Below are positions 1-8,359 of a stretch of 46,813 nucleotides of DNA, piece by piece. A model generated the notes under the pieces. It did no database searches and had not been told where the DNA came from. It saw nothing but the letters and a program-made list of their open reading frames with translations. The stretch is from Xylanimonas oleitrophica (GTDB lineage Bacteria; Actinomycetota; Actinomycetes; Actinomycetales; Cellulomonadaceae). The stretch spans positions 1 to 46,813 of the forward strand of contig NZ_QKWH01000018.1 in the NCBI RefSeq assembly GCF_003244315.1, read 5' to 3'. The first letter of the stretch is position 1. The number at the start of each line of letters is the position of its first letter. The translations under genes and the position numbers were made by a program.

Positions 1-507
1 CCCGTGCACCACGCCCAGGCGCAGCACCTCGACCGGCATGGTCGGCTGGCGCAGGAAGTCGACGGCGTTGAGGACGTCCTCGTCGGCCTCCTGGCAGATC
101 ACGATGAGGCGGGCGCCCTGGCCGGGCTGGGTGCGCTTGACCGGCACGGAGTCGTAGAACTCGGCCACGTCGCGCTGGAACGCGTGCGCGCCGCCGTGGT
201 ACCGGGCGGCGAGCTGCCCGCGCGTCATGCGCCCGGCAGCGCCGGCGTGGTCCAGCGCGCGCGACAGGGCGGCGTCGTCGAGCCGGGCGACGAGCTCCAC
301 CACCACCGGCGAGCCGGACGCGTCGAGCGCGAGCAGGTGCGGCTCGTCAGGCCCCTCGCCGGAGATGACCGGGAAGACCTGCTCGCCCAGGAGCCCGTCG
401 ATGTGGGACTCGACCACGCGGTGCGCGCTCGTACCCACGCCGGGGCGGGGCGGGCGCGGCCCCGGGACGATCTGAGGGCGGTCTCCCTCGACCTCGAACA
501 GCGGCAC
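1..507 (-). CDS. Hypothetical protein, N-terminal part (runs off the left edge)
   Basis: Open frame entering from the left edge; about 169 residues are visible and the C-terminus is missing. The protein begins MPLFEVEGDRPQIV and contains the stretch VVVELVARLDDAALSRALDHAG, followed by LIVICQEADEDVLNAV. The hydrophobic VVVELV strand followed by an ALDHAG helix vaguely resembles the core of nuclease-like domains, but no catalytic set can be confirmed, so I assign no function. The GTG at 507 is chosen because a GGGAGG ribosome site lies 5-7 nt upstream; a GTG at 516 is the alternative. No transmembrane segment is visible. Confidence 0.6.
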   Translation of the reverse strand, partial: MPLFEVEGDRPQIVPGPRPPRPGVGTSAHRVVESHIDGLLGEQVFPVISGEGPDEPHLLALDASGSPVVVELVARLDDAALSRALDHAGAAGRMTRGQLAARYHGGAHAFQRDVAEFYDSVPVKRTQPGQGARLIVICQEADEDVLNAVDFLRQPTMPVEVLRLGVVHG

Positions 508-586
508 CGGATCCACCTCCCGTCTCGTCGGGCGACGCTCGCGCGGTGGTGACCGCGCCGTGCGACCTTCTCCGCACGTCGCCCAT

Positions 587-592
587 ACCTTA
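587..592 (-). promoter_or_regulatory. Possible -10 box upstream of the left-edge gene
   Basis: TAAGGT on the minus strand, about 80 nt before the start at 507. No convincing -35 hexamer is present at 16-18 bp, so this is only a candidate. Confidence 0.25.
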
Positions 593-647
593 CGCGGCTC
601 AGCCGGAACTTCCGTGACACGTGCCACGTCCGACGAGGTGAAGGTTG

Positions 648-968
648 TCAGGAGTGGCCGGACTCCTCGGCGTCGGCGGCCAGGCGCTCCTCGACGCGCG
701 CGACCTTGGCGTCGAGCTGGCCGGTGAACCCCGGCCGGATGTCGGCCTTGAGCACCAGGGAGACGCGGTGCCCGCCCTGCCCGACGGCGTCGGTGGCCGC
801 CTTGATGACGGGCATCACCTCGTCCCACTCGCCCTCGATCTCGGTGAACATGGCCGTGGTGCGGTTGGGCAGCCCCGACTCACGGACGATGCGGACGGCC
901 TCGGCGACCTGGTCCGCGACGGACTCGCCCGCACCGAGCGGGGCGACGGAGAATGCGAAGACAGCCAT
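648..968 (-). CDS. MTH1187 / YqgV family thiamine-binding protein
   Basis: Protein of 106 residues beginning MAVFAFSVAPLG, with ESVADQVAEAVRIVRESGLPN and the FTEIEGEWDEVMPVIKAA helix typical of the MTH1187/YkoF-like family. Members are small ferredoxin-fold proteins reported to bind thiamine or related compounds in the cytosol. The length matches the usual 95-105 residues. The ATG at 968 is preferred over an upstream start at 1010 because conservation begins at MAVF and a -10-like CATGAT lies exactly 6 nt upstream, suggesting a leaderless message. The gene stands alone, divergent from cofD. The substrate is inferred from family only. Confidence 0.85.
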   Translation of the reverse strand: MAVFAFSVAPLGAGESVADQVAEAVRIVRESGLPNRTTAMFTEIEGEWDEVMPVIKAATDAVGQGGHRVSLVLKADIRPGFTGQLDAKVARVEERLAADAEESGHS

Positions 969-974
969 AGGCCC

Positions 975-980
975 ATCATG
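975..980 (-). promoter_or_regulatory. Leaderless -10 box of the MTH1187-family gene
   Basis: CATGAT on the minus strand, separated from the ATG at 968 by 6 nt, the spacing seen at other leaderless starts in this window. Confidence 0.4.
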
Positions 981-1058
981 CCGAGGAACCGCGCGTGCCA
1001 GAACCCGCACGCGGTGTCCCGTGCGCCGGTCCCGGCACCGGGGACGGGAGGCGGCAGG

Positions 1059-1102
1059 GCCTCGGCGTAGGCTCGGCGGCGCCTCGGCGTAGGCTCGGCG
1101 GC
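1059..1102 (+). repeat. Perfect 22-bp tandem duplication carrying the cofD -10 box
   Basis: Positions 1059-1080 and 1081-1102 are identical 22-mers that abut each other and the cofD GTG. Each copy contains TAGGCT (1068-1073 and 1090-1095). The second copy lies 7 nt before the GTG, the spacing of a leaderless actinobacterial promoter, so the duplication gives two -10 boxes 22 bp apart. Confidence 0.8.
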
Positions 1103-2065
1103 GTGAGCTCTCCCCGTGTCACGGTGCTCGCCGGAGGTGTCGGCGGCGCCCGCCTGGCCCACGGCTTCGCCCTCGCCCTGCCCCGGCCCTCGGACCTCGA
1201 CGTCGTCGTCAACGTCGGTGACGACACCGAGCTGCACGGCCTGTGGATCTCCCCGGACCTGGACACGGTGCTGTACACCCTGGCAGGGCTGAACGACGAG
1301 GAGCGCGGCTGGGGGCTGCGCGGGGAGACGTACGCGACGCTCGAGCAGATGGCGCGCCTGGGCGAGGACACCTGGTTCACCCTCGGGGACAAGGACCTGG
1401 CCACCCACGTGGTGCGCACGGCCGCCCTGCGTTCCGGGCAGCCGCTCAGCACGGTCACCGCCCGCCTGGCCGCCTCGCTCGGCGTCGCCCCACGGCTGCT
1501 GCCCGTCACCGACGACCGGGTGGCCACGGTGCTCACCACGCCCTCGGGGCGCCTGGCGTTCCAGGAGTACTTCGTGCGCAGGCAGCACGCCGACGCCGTG
1601 CTCGACGTCGCCTACGAGGGCCTGGCCGACGCGCGCCCCGCCCCCGGCGTGCTCGACGCGGTCACGGGTGCCGACCTGCTCGTGGTGGCCCCCTCGAACC
1701 CGTTCCTGTCCGTGGAGCCGGTGCTCGGGGTGCCCGGCGTGCGGGACGCCGTGCGCGCCCGTGGCGAGGCGGGCGCCGGCCGCCGGGTGGCCGTCAGCCC
1801 GATCGTGGGCGGCCAGGCCGTCAAGGGGCCGGCCGCGCAGATCCTGGAGACGCTGGGCCACGAGGTCTCGGCCCTGGGCGTCGCGCGCCTGTACGCGGGT
1901 CTCGTGGACGTCATGGTGATCGACTCCGCCGACGCCCACCTCGAGACCGCCATCGGCGACCTCGGGCTCGACGTGCTGGCGACCGACACGATCATGGGCG
2001 GCCCCGCCGGCCGCGAGCGCCTGGCCCGCGAGCTGCTGTCCGCCGTCGGGCACGCGCTGCCGTGA
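1103..2065 (+). CDS. cofD: 2-phospho-L-lactate transferase (F420 biosynthesis)
   Basis: CofD/FbiA joins the activated phospholactate (or phosphoenolpyruvate-derived) nucleotide to the deazaflavin Fo to build the F420 side chain. The protein (320 residues, family length) opens with VTVLAGGVGGARLAHG, the glycine-rich nucleotide loop, then VVNVGDDTELHGLWISPDLDT and later VVAPSNPFLSVEP and SPIVGGQAVKGPA, all hallmark CofD blocks. The GTG at 1103 is chosen over upstream codons because the conserved protein begins there and TAGGCT sits 7 nt before it. The stop overlaps the start of cofC by 4 nt (GTGA), so the two are probably translated together. F420 use fits an actinobacterium. Confidence 0.95.
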   Translation: MSSPRVTVLAGGVGGARLAHGFALALPRPSDLDVVVNVGDDTELHGLWISPDLDTVLYTLAGLNDEERGWGLRGETYATLEQMARLGEDTWFTLGDKDLATHVVRTAALRSGQPLSTVTARLAASLGVAPRLLPVTDDRVATVLTTPSGRLAFQEYFVRRQHADAVLDVAYEGLADARPAPGVLDAVTGADLLVVAPSNPFLSVEPVLGVPGVRDAVRARGEAGAGRRVAVSPIVGGQAVKGPAAQILETLGHEVSALGVARLYAGLVDVMVIDSADAHLETAIGDLGLDVLATDTIMGGPAGRERLARELLSAVGHALP

Positions 2066-2766
2066 GCGGCGGCTCCGGCCGGCCGGAGGTGGTCGCCGTC
2101 GTGCCGCTGCGCGACGGCGTCTCGGGCAAGTCGCGGCTCGCGGCCGCGCTGACGCCGGACGAGCGCCGCCGTCTGGTGGCGGCGCTGGCGCGGCACGTGG
2201 TGGGCACGCTCCGGGAGTCGGACGGCGTGGGGTGGGTGCTGGTGGTGACGGCGGACGTGGCCTTCGTGGAAGAGGTGCTGGCGGGGCTCGGCGGCCCCGG
2301 CCCCGCGGGCGGCGCGCACGAGGGGCACGGCGAGCACGGCGTGCGCCCGGCTTCCCTGGAGGTGCTGGCGCAGCCCGCGGACCGGCCCGGCCTCAACGCG
2401 GCGCTCGACGTCGCCCGGGAGCACGTGCGCGCCACCTCCCCCGACGCCGTGCTGCTGGTGGCCCACGCGGACCTGCCCGCGATCACGCCCGGCGACGTCA
2501 CCGCCCTGCTCGGCGCCGCGCGGGAGGCCGACGTCGTCGTCGCCACCGACCGGCACGGCACCGGCACCAACCTGCTCGCCCTGCCCGCAGGCGCGGCCTA
2601 CGACTTCCGCTTCGGCGCCGGCTCCCGCGGCGCGCACGAGGCCGAGGCGGCACGCCGGGGGCTGCGCGCCGTCGTCGTGCAGCATCCCGGGACGGCCGCC
2701 GACCTGGACACGATCGACGACTGGGACCAGCTGCCGGCTGCCGCGCGGGCCCGCCTCGCGGGCTGA
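2062..2766 (+). CDS. cofC: 2-phospho-L-lactate / phosphoenolpyruvate guanylyltransferase
   Basis: CofC (FbiD in mycobacteria) makes the GDP-activated C3 acid consumed by CofD in F420 synthesis. The 234-residue protein has VVAVVPLRDGVSGKSRLA near its N-terminus (the nucleotidyltransferase P-loop-like start), LLVAHADLPAITPGDV in the middle and TDRHGTGTNLLALP followed by FRFGAGS, characteristic of the family. It begins at the GTG overlapping the cofD stop. Residues 80-95 form an acidic and histidine-rich insertion. Whether the substrate is 2-phospholactate or phosphoenolpyruvate cannot be read from sequence; actinobacterial relatives use the latter. Confidence 0.93.
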   Translation: MSGGSGRPEVVAVVPLRDGVSGKSRLAAALTPDERRRLVAALARHVVGTLRESDGVGWVLVVTADVAFVEEVLAGLGGPGPAGGAHEGHGEHGVRPASLEVLAQPADRPGLNAALDVAREHVRATSPDAVLLVAHADLPAITPGDVTALLGAAREADVVVATDRHGTGTNLLALPAGAAYDFRFGAGSRGAHEAEAARRGLRAVVVQHPGTAADLDTIDDWDQLPAAARARLAG

Positions 2767-2773
2767 CACCCTC

Positions 2774-3418
2774 TCAGGCGCCGAACCGGCCCCGGTGCAC
2801 CACCTCGTCCAGGGGTCGGCGCCGGCGCCGCGAGGGAGAGCCTGCCGCGCCCTCGCCCGGGTCGGCCCGGTGCCCGACGGCGATCGCCCCCGTGGGCTCC
2901 CACGCGGCGGGCACGCCGAACGCCTCGTGGAACGCCGGACGCTCGGCGGCGCCGATGCCGAAGAAGCACGCACCGAGCCCCAGGTCCACGGCGGTCTGCA
3001 GGATCAGCAGGGACGCCATCCCGGCGTCCACGTGCCAGTACGGCACCGGCCAGCGCGCCTCGTCCTCCGGGGTCCACGCGCCCGGGCTCGCCAGCCCGGC
3101 CCCGGCCTTGTCCGGCTCGGCGTACCGGCCCAGGTAGGCGGCCTTCGAGGCCATCGGCACCACGATCAGGGGCGCCCGGCCCATACCGGCCCGCCAGGCC
3201 GACATGTCACGTGACGACGACGCCGGCGAGGCCGCGGCCCAGAACCGCTCCCGGTCCTGCGGCGCTTCCAGCACGAGGAACGACCAGCCCTGGGTGAACC
3301 CGGCGCTCGGTGCCCGCACCGCGTTGCTCAGCAACCGGTCCACGTGCTCGGGCGCCACGGGCTCGTCGGTGAACGACCGCACCATGCGGCGGCGGCGGAC
3401 GACGTCCTGGAACTCCAT
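2774..3418 (-). CDS. Nitroreductase family protein
   Basis: FMN-dependent oxidoreductase fold of 214 residues. It begins with the typical MEFQDVVRRRRMVRSFTDEPV, where the RRRMVRSF stretch contacts the flavin phosphate, followed by NAVRAPSAGFTQGW and the C-terminal GLGACFFGIG segment. The tail SPSRRRRRPLDEVVHRGRF matches the usual 'RR-PL-DEVVH' end of the family. It is convergent with cofC, with only 7 nt between stops. The physiological substrate is unknown; the neighbouring F420 genes hint at redox chemistry, but this protein looks like an FMN enzyme. CACCAT, 6 nt before the ATG, could be a weak leaderless -10. Confidence 0.88.
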   Translation of the reverse strand: MEFQDVVRRRRMVRSFTDEPVAPEHVDRLLSNAVRAPSAGFTQGWSFLVLEAPQDRERFWAAASPASSSRDMSAWRAGMGRAPLIVVPMASKAAYLGRYAEPDKAGAGLASPGAWTPEDEARWPVPYWHVDAGMASLLILQTAVDLGLGACFFGIGAAERPAFHEAFGVPAAWEPTGAIAVGHRADPGEGAAGSPSRRRRRPLDEVVHRGRFGA

Positions 3419-3489
3419 GGCGACATGGTGGCACTCACCACACGCCCCGGGGCGTGCAAGAGCCCTGGTGGTGGGGACATAGTGAGGGC

Positions 3490-3672
3490 ATGAGCAAGTC
3501 TGGCCGCCTGCAGCGCGGCGACGTCACCGCGGGAGCGATCGCGGCCGCGGTGGTGGCCGTCCTCATCGCCGCGGCAGGGTTCCTCGCCGTGTGGACCGCC
3601 GGAGGCCAGGCGGGGGACGTGCGGGGCGTGGGCTCCGTCAGCGTCGAGAGCACGAGCAGCGCCGCGCGCTGA
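3490..3672 (+). CDS. Small single-pass membrane protein
   Basis: Sixty residues: a basic N-terminus (MSKSGRLQRGD), one hydrophobic helix (about residues 14-35, AGAIAAAVVAVLIAAAGFLAVW) and a short polar tail rich in Gly, Val and Ser. The positive-inside rule places the N-terminus in the cytoplasm. No family is recognised. The ATG at 3490 has a TGAGGG stretch just upstream. It stands alone between the divergent nitroreductase and the convergent GNAT gene. Confidence 0.55.
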   Translation: MSKSGRLQRGDVTAGAIAAAVVAVLIAAAGFLAVWTAGGQAGDVRGVGSVSVESTSSAAR

Positions 3673-3726
3673 CCACGCCGGCTGTCGCGCCCGAGGCCCT
3701 CGCGCGGACCGCGGCGGACCGCCCGC

Positions 3727-4941
3727 TCAGCGAGGCCCGGTGACCGGCGGCGCGGGCGGCAGCGGCAGGCGCATCTCCTCCACCACCACGCGGTAGCCCA
3801 GCGAGTCGTACAGCGACCGGGCCACCGTGTTGTGACCGAACACGTTCAGCCCCAGCACGTCGAGCCCGGCCTCGCGGCACCACGCCGCGGCGGCACGCAT
3901 GGTGGCCCGCCCCAGGCCGCGGCCCCGGTGCTCGGGCCGCAGGTGCACGTCGTACACGAACGCGGCCGACGGCGGTCGCAGCCCCAGCCACAGCACGCCC
4001 GCCACCTCGCCGGTGGTGGCGTCCTGGACGTCGAACAGCAGCTGACCGTCCGACTCGAGACCCCGGGGCAGCAGCTCCTCGTACTCCTGGTGGGCGCGCG
4101 CCAGCGCGTCCTCGAACGTGCCGCCCGCCGAGTCGTGCAGCTCGTGGGCGTACTCCTCGACCGCCCCTGCGAGATAGGACTCGAAGGACTCCGGGGTCAT
4201 GGGCACGAGCCGCACCACCGCCTGCCCCGGCTCGGCCTCGGGGTCGGTGTCCGGCTCGGCCTCGGCACCCGCCAGCCCGGCGAACCGGGTGACAGGCTGC
4301 CGCGCCGCGGGCCCGGCGTCCGGCGTGGCCCCGGCCCCGGTCAGCACGCCGACCGCCCCGGCCACAGCGGCCCCGTCCGCCCCGTCGACCGCAGCAGCCT
4401 CGTCGACCCCGTCGACCCCAGCGGTGCCCGCCGCACCGTCGCCGACCTCGCTCCGGGCAGCCTCAGGCCCGCCCGCTCCGGGGCCCGCCGCCGGGGCGGT
4501 CACGGTTCCCAGCTCGAGCACCATGTTGCTGGCCGTGGGCACGAACGCGCCCGCCGCCACGAGCGCCGTCGGGGTGGGAGCCCCGGCCATCCGGTCCACC
4601 AGCAGGAGCGTCGCGTCGCCGGCACGGGCGTGGGACTCCAGCAGGGCGAGCAGCTCGTCGGCCGGGGCGTCCACGTCGGCGTCCAGCACGAGGAGGTCGC
4701 CGGGGTGGCGGGCCAGCCACACCCAGCCCACCTCACGGTCGTCGTCGAGCACCCGGTGGAGCTGCGTGCCCGACAGGCCCTCAGCGGGCGCCAGGTGGTC
4801 CACGGCGGCGCGCGCCTTCGCGGCAGCGGTCTCGCCGTCGGCCCACAGCGGTGCGAACTGCCACCGGCGGCGGCGCTCGACCTGCTGGTCGCGCCAGGCG
4901 GCGTAGTCGGCCGCGGGGAACGGCAGGAGCTGGAGGGTCAC
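3727..4941 (-). CDS. Two-domain GNAT family N-acetyltransferase
   Basis: A 404-residue protein with two GNAT-like halves. The C-terminal half (about 241-395) has a clear acetyl-CoA loop, RPEHRGRGLGRATM, followed by LGLNVFGHNTVARSLYDSLGY, the standard GNAT motif B. The N-terminal half (about 1-147) is degenerate, with LLVLDADV and AAGAFVPTASNMVLELG corresponding to late GNAT strands. They are joined by a roughly 90-residue Ala/Gly/Asp-rich linker that looks disordered. The GTG at 4941 is preferred to an upstream codon at 5073 because TAGTCT lies 7 nt before it and the domain fold begins there. The acceptor substrate is unknown. Confidence 0.8.
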   Translation of the reverse strand: MTLQLLPFPAADYAAWRDQQVERRRRWQFAPLWADGETAAAKARAAVDHLAPAEGLSGTQLHRVLDDDREVGWVWLARHPGDLLVLDADVDAPADELLALLESHARAGDATLLLVDRMAGAPTPTALVAAGAFVPTASNMVLELGTVTAPAAGPGAGGPEAARSEVGDGAAGTAGVDGVDEAAAVDGADGAAVAGAVGVLTGAGATPDAGPAARQPVTRFAGLAGAEAEPDTDPEAEPGQAVVRLVPMTPESFESYLAGAVEEYAHELHDSAGGTFEDALARAHQEYEELLPRGLESDGQLLFDVQDATTGEVAGVLWLGLRPPSAAFVYDVHLRPEHRGRGLGRATMRAAAAWCREAGLDVLGLNVFGHNTVARSLYDSLGYRVVVEEMRLPLPPAPPVTGPR

Positions 4942-4948
4942 GCCCGGC

Positions 4949-4954
4949 AGACTA
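4949..4954 (-). promoter_or_regulatory. Leaderless -10 box of the GNAT gene
   Basis: TAGTCT on the minus strand, 7 nt before the GTG at 4941. It decides the start-codon choice for this gene. Confidence 0.6.
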
Positions 4955-5082
4955 CGTGCCCGGAGCCACAGCCCGAAGTCGGCGGCCGCACCCTGGCGGT
5001 CACCCGGTCTCGACCTGACGAAGCCTGGGGGTACGCCTGGTCCGGCGAGGGCCGCATCCCTCGTCGAGACCAAGAGGACGCC

Positions 5083-8000
5083 TCAGAGCCGCTCGGCGAT
5101 GAGCTCCACGAGCGCCTTGCCCTCCACGCCGGCGAGCTGCACGGCCTGGGTACGGCACGAGAACCCGTCGGCGAGGAACCCGGTGCCCTCCTCGGCGTCG
5201 CGCAGGGCGGGCAGGAGCGCGTTCTCGGCCACCTTGACCGAGACGTCGTAGTGGCCCTTCTGCATCCCGAAGTTGCCGGCCAGGCCGCAGCAGCCGGCCA
5301 GCACCTCGATCTGGGCGCCGGCGTCGCGCAGCAGCCTCTCGTCCGCCTGGTAGCCCATGACGGAGTGGTGGTGGCAGTGCGGCTGCACCACGGCCCTCAC
5401 GTCCGAGAGGTCGGGCACCTGCCAGCCCGTCTCCTCGGCCGGTGCGGTGCCCGGCTCGGTGAGCAGCTCGGCCAGCGTGCGGGTGGCGGCCGCGACGGCG
5501 GCGGCGCGCGGGTCGTCCGGGAACAGGTCCAGCAGGTCGGAGCGCAGCACGGCGGTGCACGAGGGCTCCAGGCCGAGGATCGGGATGCCGTTGACCGCGT
5601 ACGGGCCCAGCACGCCGAGCAGCTTCTCCAGCCGTCGGCGGGCGCCGTCGAGCTGGCCGGTGGAGATCCACGTCAGGCCGCAGCAGGCCTCCTGGTCGGG
5701 CACGACGACGTCGTAGCCGGCGGCCCGCAGCACCTTGACCGCCGCCTGGGGCACCGAGGGCGAGAGCGCGTCGCTGAACGAGTCCGTCCACAGCACCACG
5801 CGCGGGCGTCCGCCGCCGGGACGGCCCGGCGTCGCACCCCCGGACACCTCCGGCGGCACACCGCCGGTCGCGTACCCGCGCCGCCACCACGTGCGGAACG
5901 GCATCTCGGCGAAGCGCGGCACCTGGCGGCGGGTGTCCATGCCGCCCGCCCACAGCACGGCGCGGGCCAGCGGCCGCACGGACAGCACCTTGTTGACCGC
6001 CCCGGCGAACGGCCCCACGAGCCGGGCCCAGCGCGGCAGCCAGCCCAGCGCGTAGTGGTCCACCGGGCGCAGCCGCCCCTTGTACGTCCGGTGCAGCACC
6101 TCGGACTTGTACTGCGCCATGTCCACACCGGCCGGGCAGTCCGACGAGCACGCCTTGCAGCTCAGGCACAGGTCCAGCGACTCGTGCACCTCCGGCGCCG
6201 ACAGGCCGCCCACGAGCGTGCCGTTCACGGCCTCCTGCAGCACGCGCGCCCGCCCGCGGGTCACGTCCTTCTCGTCCCCCGTGGCCTGGAAGCTGGGGCA
6301 CATGAACCCGCCGGAGGCGTGGTTGTCGGCCCGGCACTTGCCCACGCCCACGCAGCGGTGCACGGCCGTGGCCATGTCGTGGTGGTCGTGCGCGAACGAG
6401 AAGCCGGCGTACCCGGTCTTGCGGGCCACCCCGCGCAGCGCCCCGTCACGGGCCCCGCCGCCGCGCGGGTCCACGGGCCGGCGCGAGAGCACCGGCAGCG
6501 CCTGGGGGCGCCGCAGGTCCGCGTCCAGCGCCGCCGGCCGCACCACCACCCCGGGGTTGAGGAGGTCCTGCGGGTCGAACAGCGCCTTGAACCGCTCCAG
6601 CAGCGCGATCGCCTCGGGGCTGTACATGACGGGCAGCAGCTCCGAGCGGGCGCGGCCGTCACCGTGCTCGCCGCTGAGCGACCCCCCGTGCCGGGCCACC
6701 AGGTCGGCCGCCTCCGTCATGAAGGTGCGCAGCACGGACCCGGACGCCTCGAGCGGGATGTCGATCCGCAGGTGCACGCAGCCGTCACCGAAGTGGCCGT
6801 ACGGCAGACCGTCCACCCCGTAGCGGGCCATGAGGGCGTCGAGGTCGCGCAGGTAGGCACCCAGCCGCTCCGGCGGGACGGCGGAGTCCTCCCACCCGGG
6901 CCAGGCCTGCTCTCCCCCCGCGCTCCCCGCGCCGCCGGGCGTCCCCTCCGCCGCCGGTCGCGGCGGGGTCCGGCCGGCGAGGCCGGCGCCGTCGGCGCGG
7001 ATCTGCCACATCGCGGTGGCGTCCGGGCCGGCGGGCAGCACCTGCGAGTCCAGCGCGGAGGACGCCGCGACGATCCGCCGCGCGTTCGCCAGCGCCTCCT
7101 CCTGCGTCTCGCCGGCCACCTCGATCATCAGCCAGCCCGCACCCTCCGGCAGGGGCGGCACACGCGTCTCCCCCTGCGCCCTGCGCACCACGTCCACCAG
7201 GCGGGCGTCGAGACCTTCGACGGCCAGGGGGGTGGCTCCGTCCCCGACGGCCAGGAGCGCCGGGACGTCGTCGGCCGCCGAGGGCATGTCCGGGTACCCG
7301 AGCACCACGAGGGTCGGCTTCTGCGGCACCGGCACCAGCCGCAGGGTCGCACCCAGCACCGTCACGCACGTGCCCTCGGTGCCCACCAGCGCCTTGGCGA
7401 GGTCCGAGCCGTTCTCCGGCAGCAGGTGCTCCAGCGAGTAGCCCGAGACCTGCCGGCCGAACCGCCCGAACTGGGTGCGGATCAGCGCCAGGTTCTCCCG
7501 CACGAGCTCCTTGAGCCCCGGCACCGCGGCGAACTCCGGGTCGCCCGCCCCGGCGGTGAACCGGCGGCCGCGCCCGTCGACGACGTCGAGCTCCAGCACG
7601 TTGTCGGCCGTGCGCCCGTAGGCGACGGCGTGCGGCCCGCACGCGTTGTTGCCGATCATGCCGCCGAGCGTGGCCCGGTTCTGGGTGGACGGGTCGGGCC
7701 CGAACCGCAGCCCGTGCCGGGCCGCGGCCTTCTGCAGGGTGGACATGACCGTGCCGGGCTGCACGACGGCGGTGCGGGCCTCGGCGTCGATGCTCACCAC
7801 GTGCTTGAGGTGGGCGGAGAAGTCGAGCACCACGCCGGGGCCGACGGCGTTGCCCGCCACCGACGTGCCCGCCCCGCGGGCCGTGACCGGCACCTCCAGC
7901 TCGCGCAGCACGTCCAGCGCCGCCACGACGTCCTCGGTGCTGCGCGGGTAGACCACGGCGTCGGGCAGCACGCGGTAGTTGGACGCGTCGGTCGAGTACT

Positions 8001-8199
8001 CGGCGCGGCGGCGGGAGCTGGTGTCGACGTCGCCGGAGACGACGGCGCGCAACGCGTCGGCCACGGCCTCGCGCGCCACCGCCGCGGCACGCTCGGCCTC
8101 CCGCAGCTCGTCGGCCGTGCGGGACGGCGCCGCGGAGCGGCCCTGGGCCGTGGTCGCCGGGGAGGTCGCCGATGTCGTCGATGTCGTCGCAGCCGCCAC
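5083..8199 (-). CDS. FAD-linked oxidase / Fe-S (CCG domain) fusion, D-lactate dehydrogenase-like
   Basis: A 1,038-residue protein fusing a VAO-type FAD domain to an iron-sulfur reductase domain. The FAD part (about 45-560) has VTARGAGTSVAGNAV, TLGGMIGNNACGPHAV and EHGDGRARSELLP. The Fe-S part follows, with a modified first cluster (CVGVGKC then MCPSF), a clear C-x2-C-x2-C-x3-CP motif (LCLSCKACSSDCP) and two CCG motifs (ACCGLTW, AGCCGLAGNFG). Such proteins oxidise D-lactate or D-2-hydroxy acids and pass electrons to the membrane; the substrate here is not determined. The GTG at 8199 has GACAAT 6 nt upstream. The first 40 residues are Ala/Thr/Ser-rich and probably unstructured. Confidence 0.9.
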   Translation of the reverse strand: MAAATTSTTSATSPATTAQGRSAAPSRTADELREAERAAAVAREAVADALRAVVSGDVDTSSRRRAEYSTDASNYRVLPDAVVYPRSTEDVVAALDVLRELEVPVTARGAGTSVAGNAVGPGVVLDFSAHLKHVVSIDAEARTAVVQPGTVMSTLQKAAARHGLRFGPDPSTQNRATLGGMIGNNACGPHAVAYGRTADNVLELDVVDGRGRRFTAGAGDPEFAAVPGLKELVRENLALIRTQFGRFGRQVSGYSLEHLLPENGSDLAKALVGTEGTCVTVLGATLRLVPVPQKPTLVVLGYPDMPSAADDVPALLAVGDGATPLAVEGLDARLVDVVRRAQGETRVPPLPEGAGWLMIEVAGETQEEALANARRIVAASSALDSQVLPAGPDATAMWQIRADGAGLAGRTPPRPAAEGTPGGAGSAGGEQAWPGWEDSAVPPERLGAYLRDLDALMARYGVDGLPYGHFGDGCVHLRIDIPLEASGSVLRTFMTEAADLVARHGGSLSGEHGDGRARSELLPVMYSPEAIALLERFKALFDPQDLLNPGVVVRPAALDADLRRPQALPVLSRRPVDPRGGGARDGALRGVARKTGYAGFSFAHDHHDMATAVHRCVGVGKCRADNHASGGFMCPSFQATGDEKDVTRGRARVLQEAVNGTLVGGLSAPEVHESLDLCLSCKACSSDCPAGVDMAQYKSEVLHRTYKGRLRPVDHYALGWLPRWARLVGPFAGAVNKVLSVRPLARAVLWAGGMDTRRQVPRFAEMPFRTWWRRGYATGGVPPEVSGGATPGRPGGGRPRVVLWTDSFSDALSPSVPQAAVKVLRAAGYDVVVPDQEACCGLTWISTGQLDGARRRLEKLLGVLGPYAVNGIPILGLEPSCTAVLRSDLLDLFPDDPRAAAVAAATRTLAELLTEPGTAPAEETGWQVPDLSDVRAVVQPHCHHHSVMGYQADERLLRDAGAQIEVLAGCCGLAGNFGMQKGHYDVSVKVAENALLPALRDAEEGTGFLADGFSCRTQAVQLAGVEGKALVELIAERL

Positions 8200-8205
8200 G
8201 GGCCG

Positions 8206-8211
8206 ATTGTC
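8206..8211 (-). promoter_or_regulatory. Probable leaderless -10 box of the FAD/Fe-S oxidoreductase
   Basis: GACAAT on the minus strand, 6 nt before the GTG at 8199. It matches four of six positions of TATAAT. Confidence 0.4.
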
Positions 8212-8359
8212 GCACTGCGTGCCCGGCGGTGACCCGGCCGACCACGCCGACCCCGCCGGCCCCCGGCCGGATGCCGCCCGGTGCCGGGGTCGCTAGGTTC
8301 GGCTGCAGGATCCGGCAGCAGGGTCCAGCAGCGAGATCCACCGGCACGAGGGAGCGGGC

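Noticed and set aside
995-1102. Longer cofD start at the first upstream ATG
   Set aside because: The extra residues are not part of the family, and the tandem repeat with a -10 box lies directly before the GTG at 1103.
3832-8232. Very long open frame on the plus strand opposite the GNAT and oxidoreductase genes
   Set aside because: It is a mirror of two clearly recognisable minus-strand proteins, has repetitive Arg/Gly/His/Gln composition and no motif; such frames are expected in high-GC DNA.
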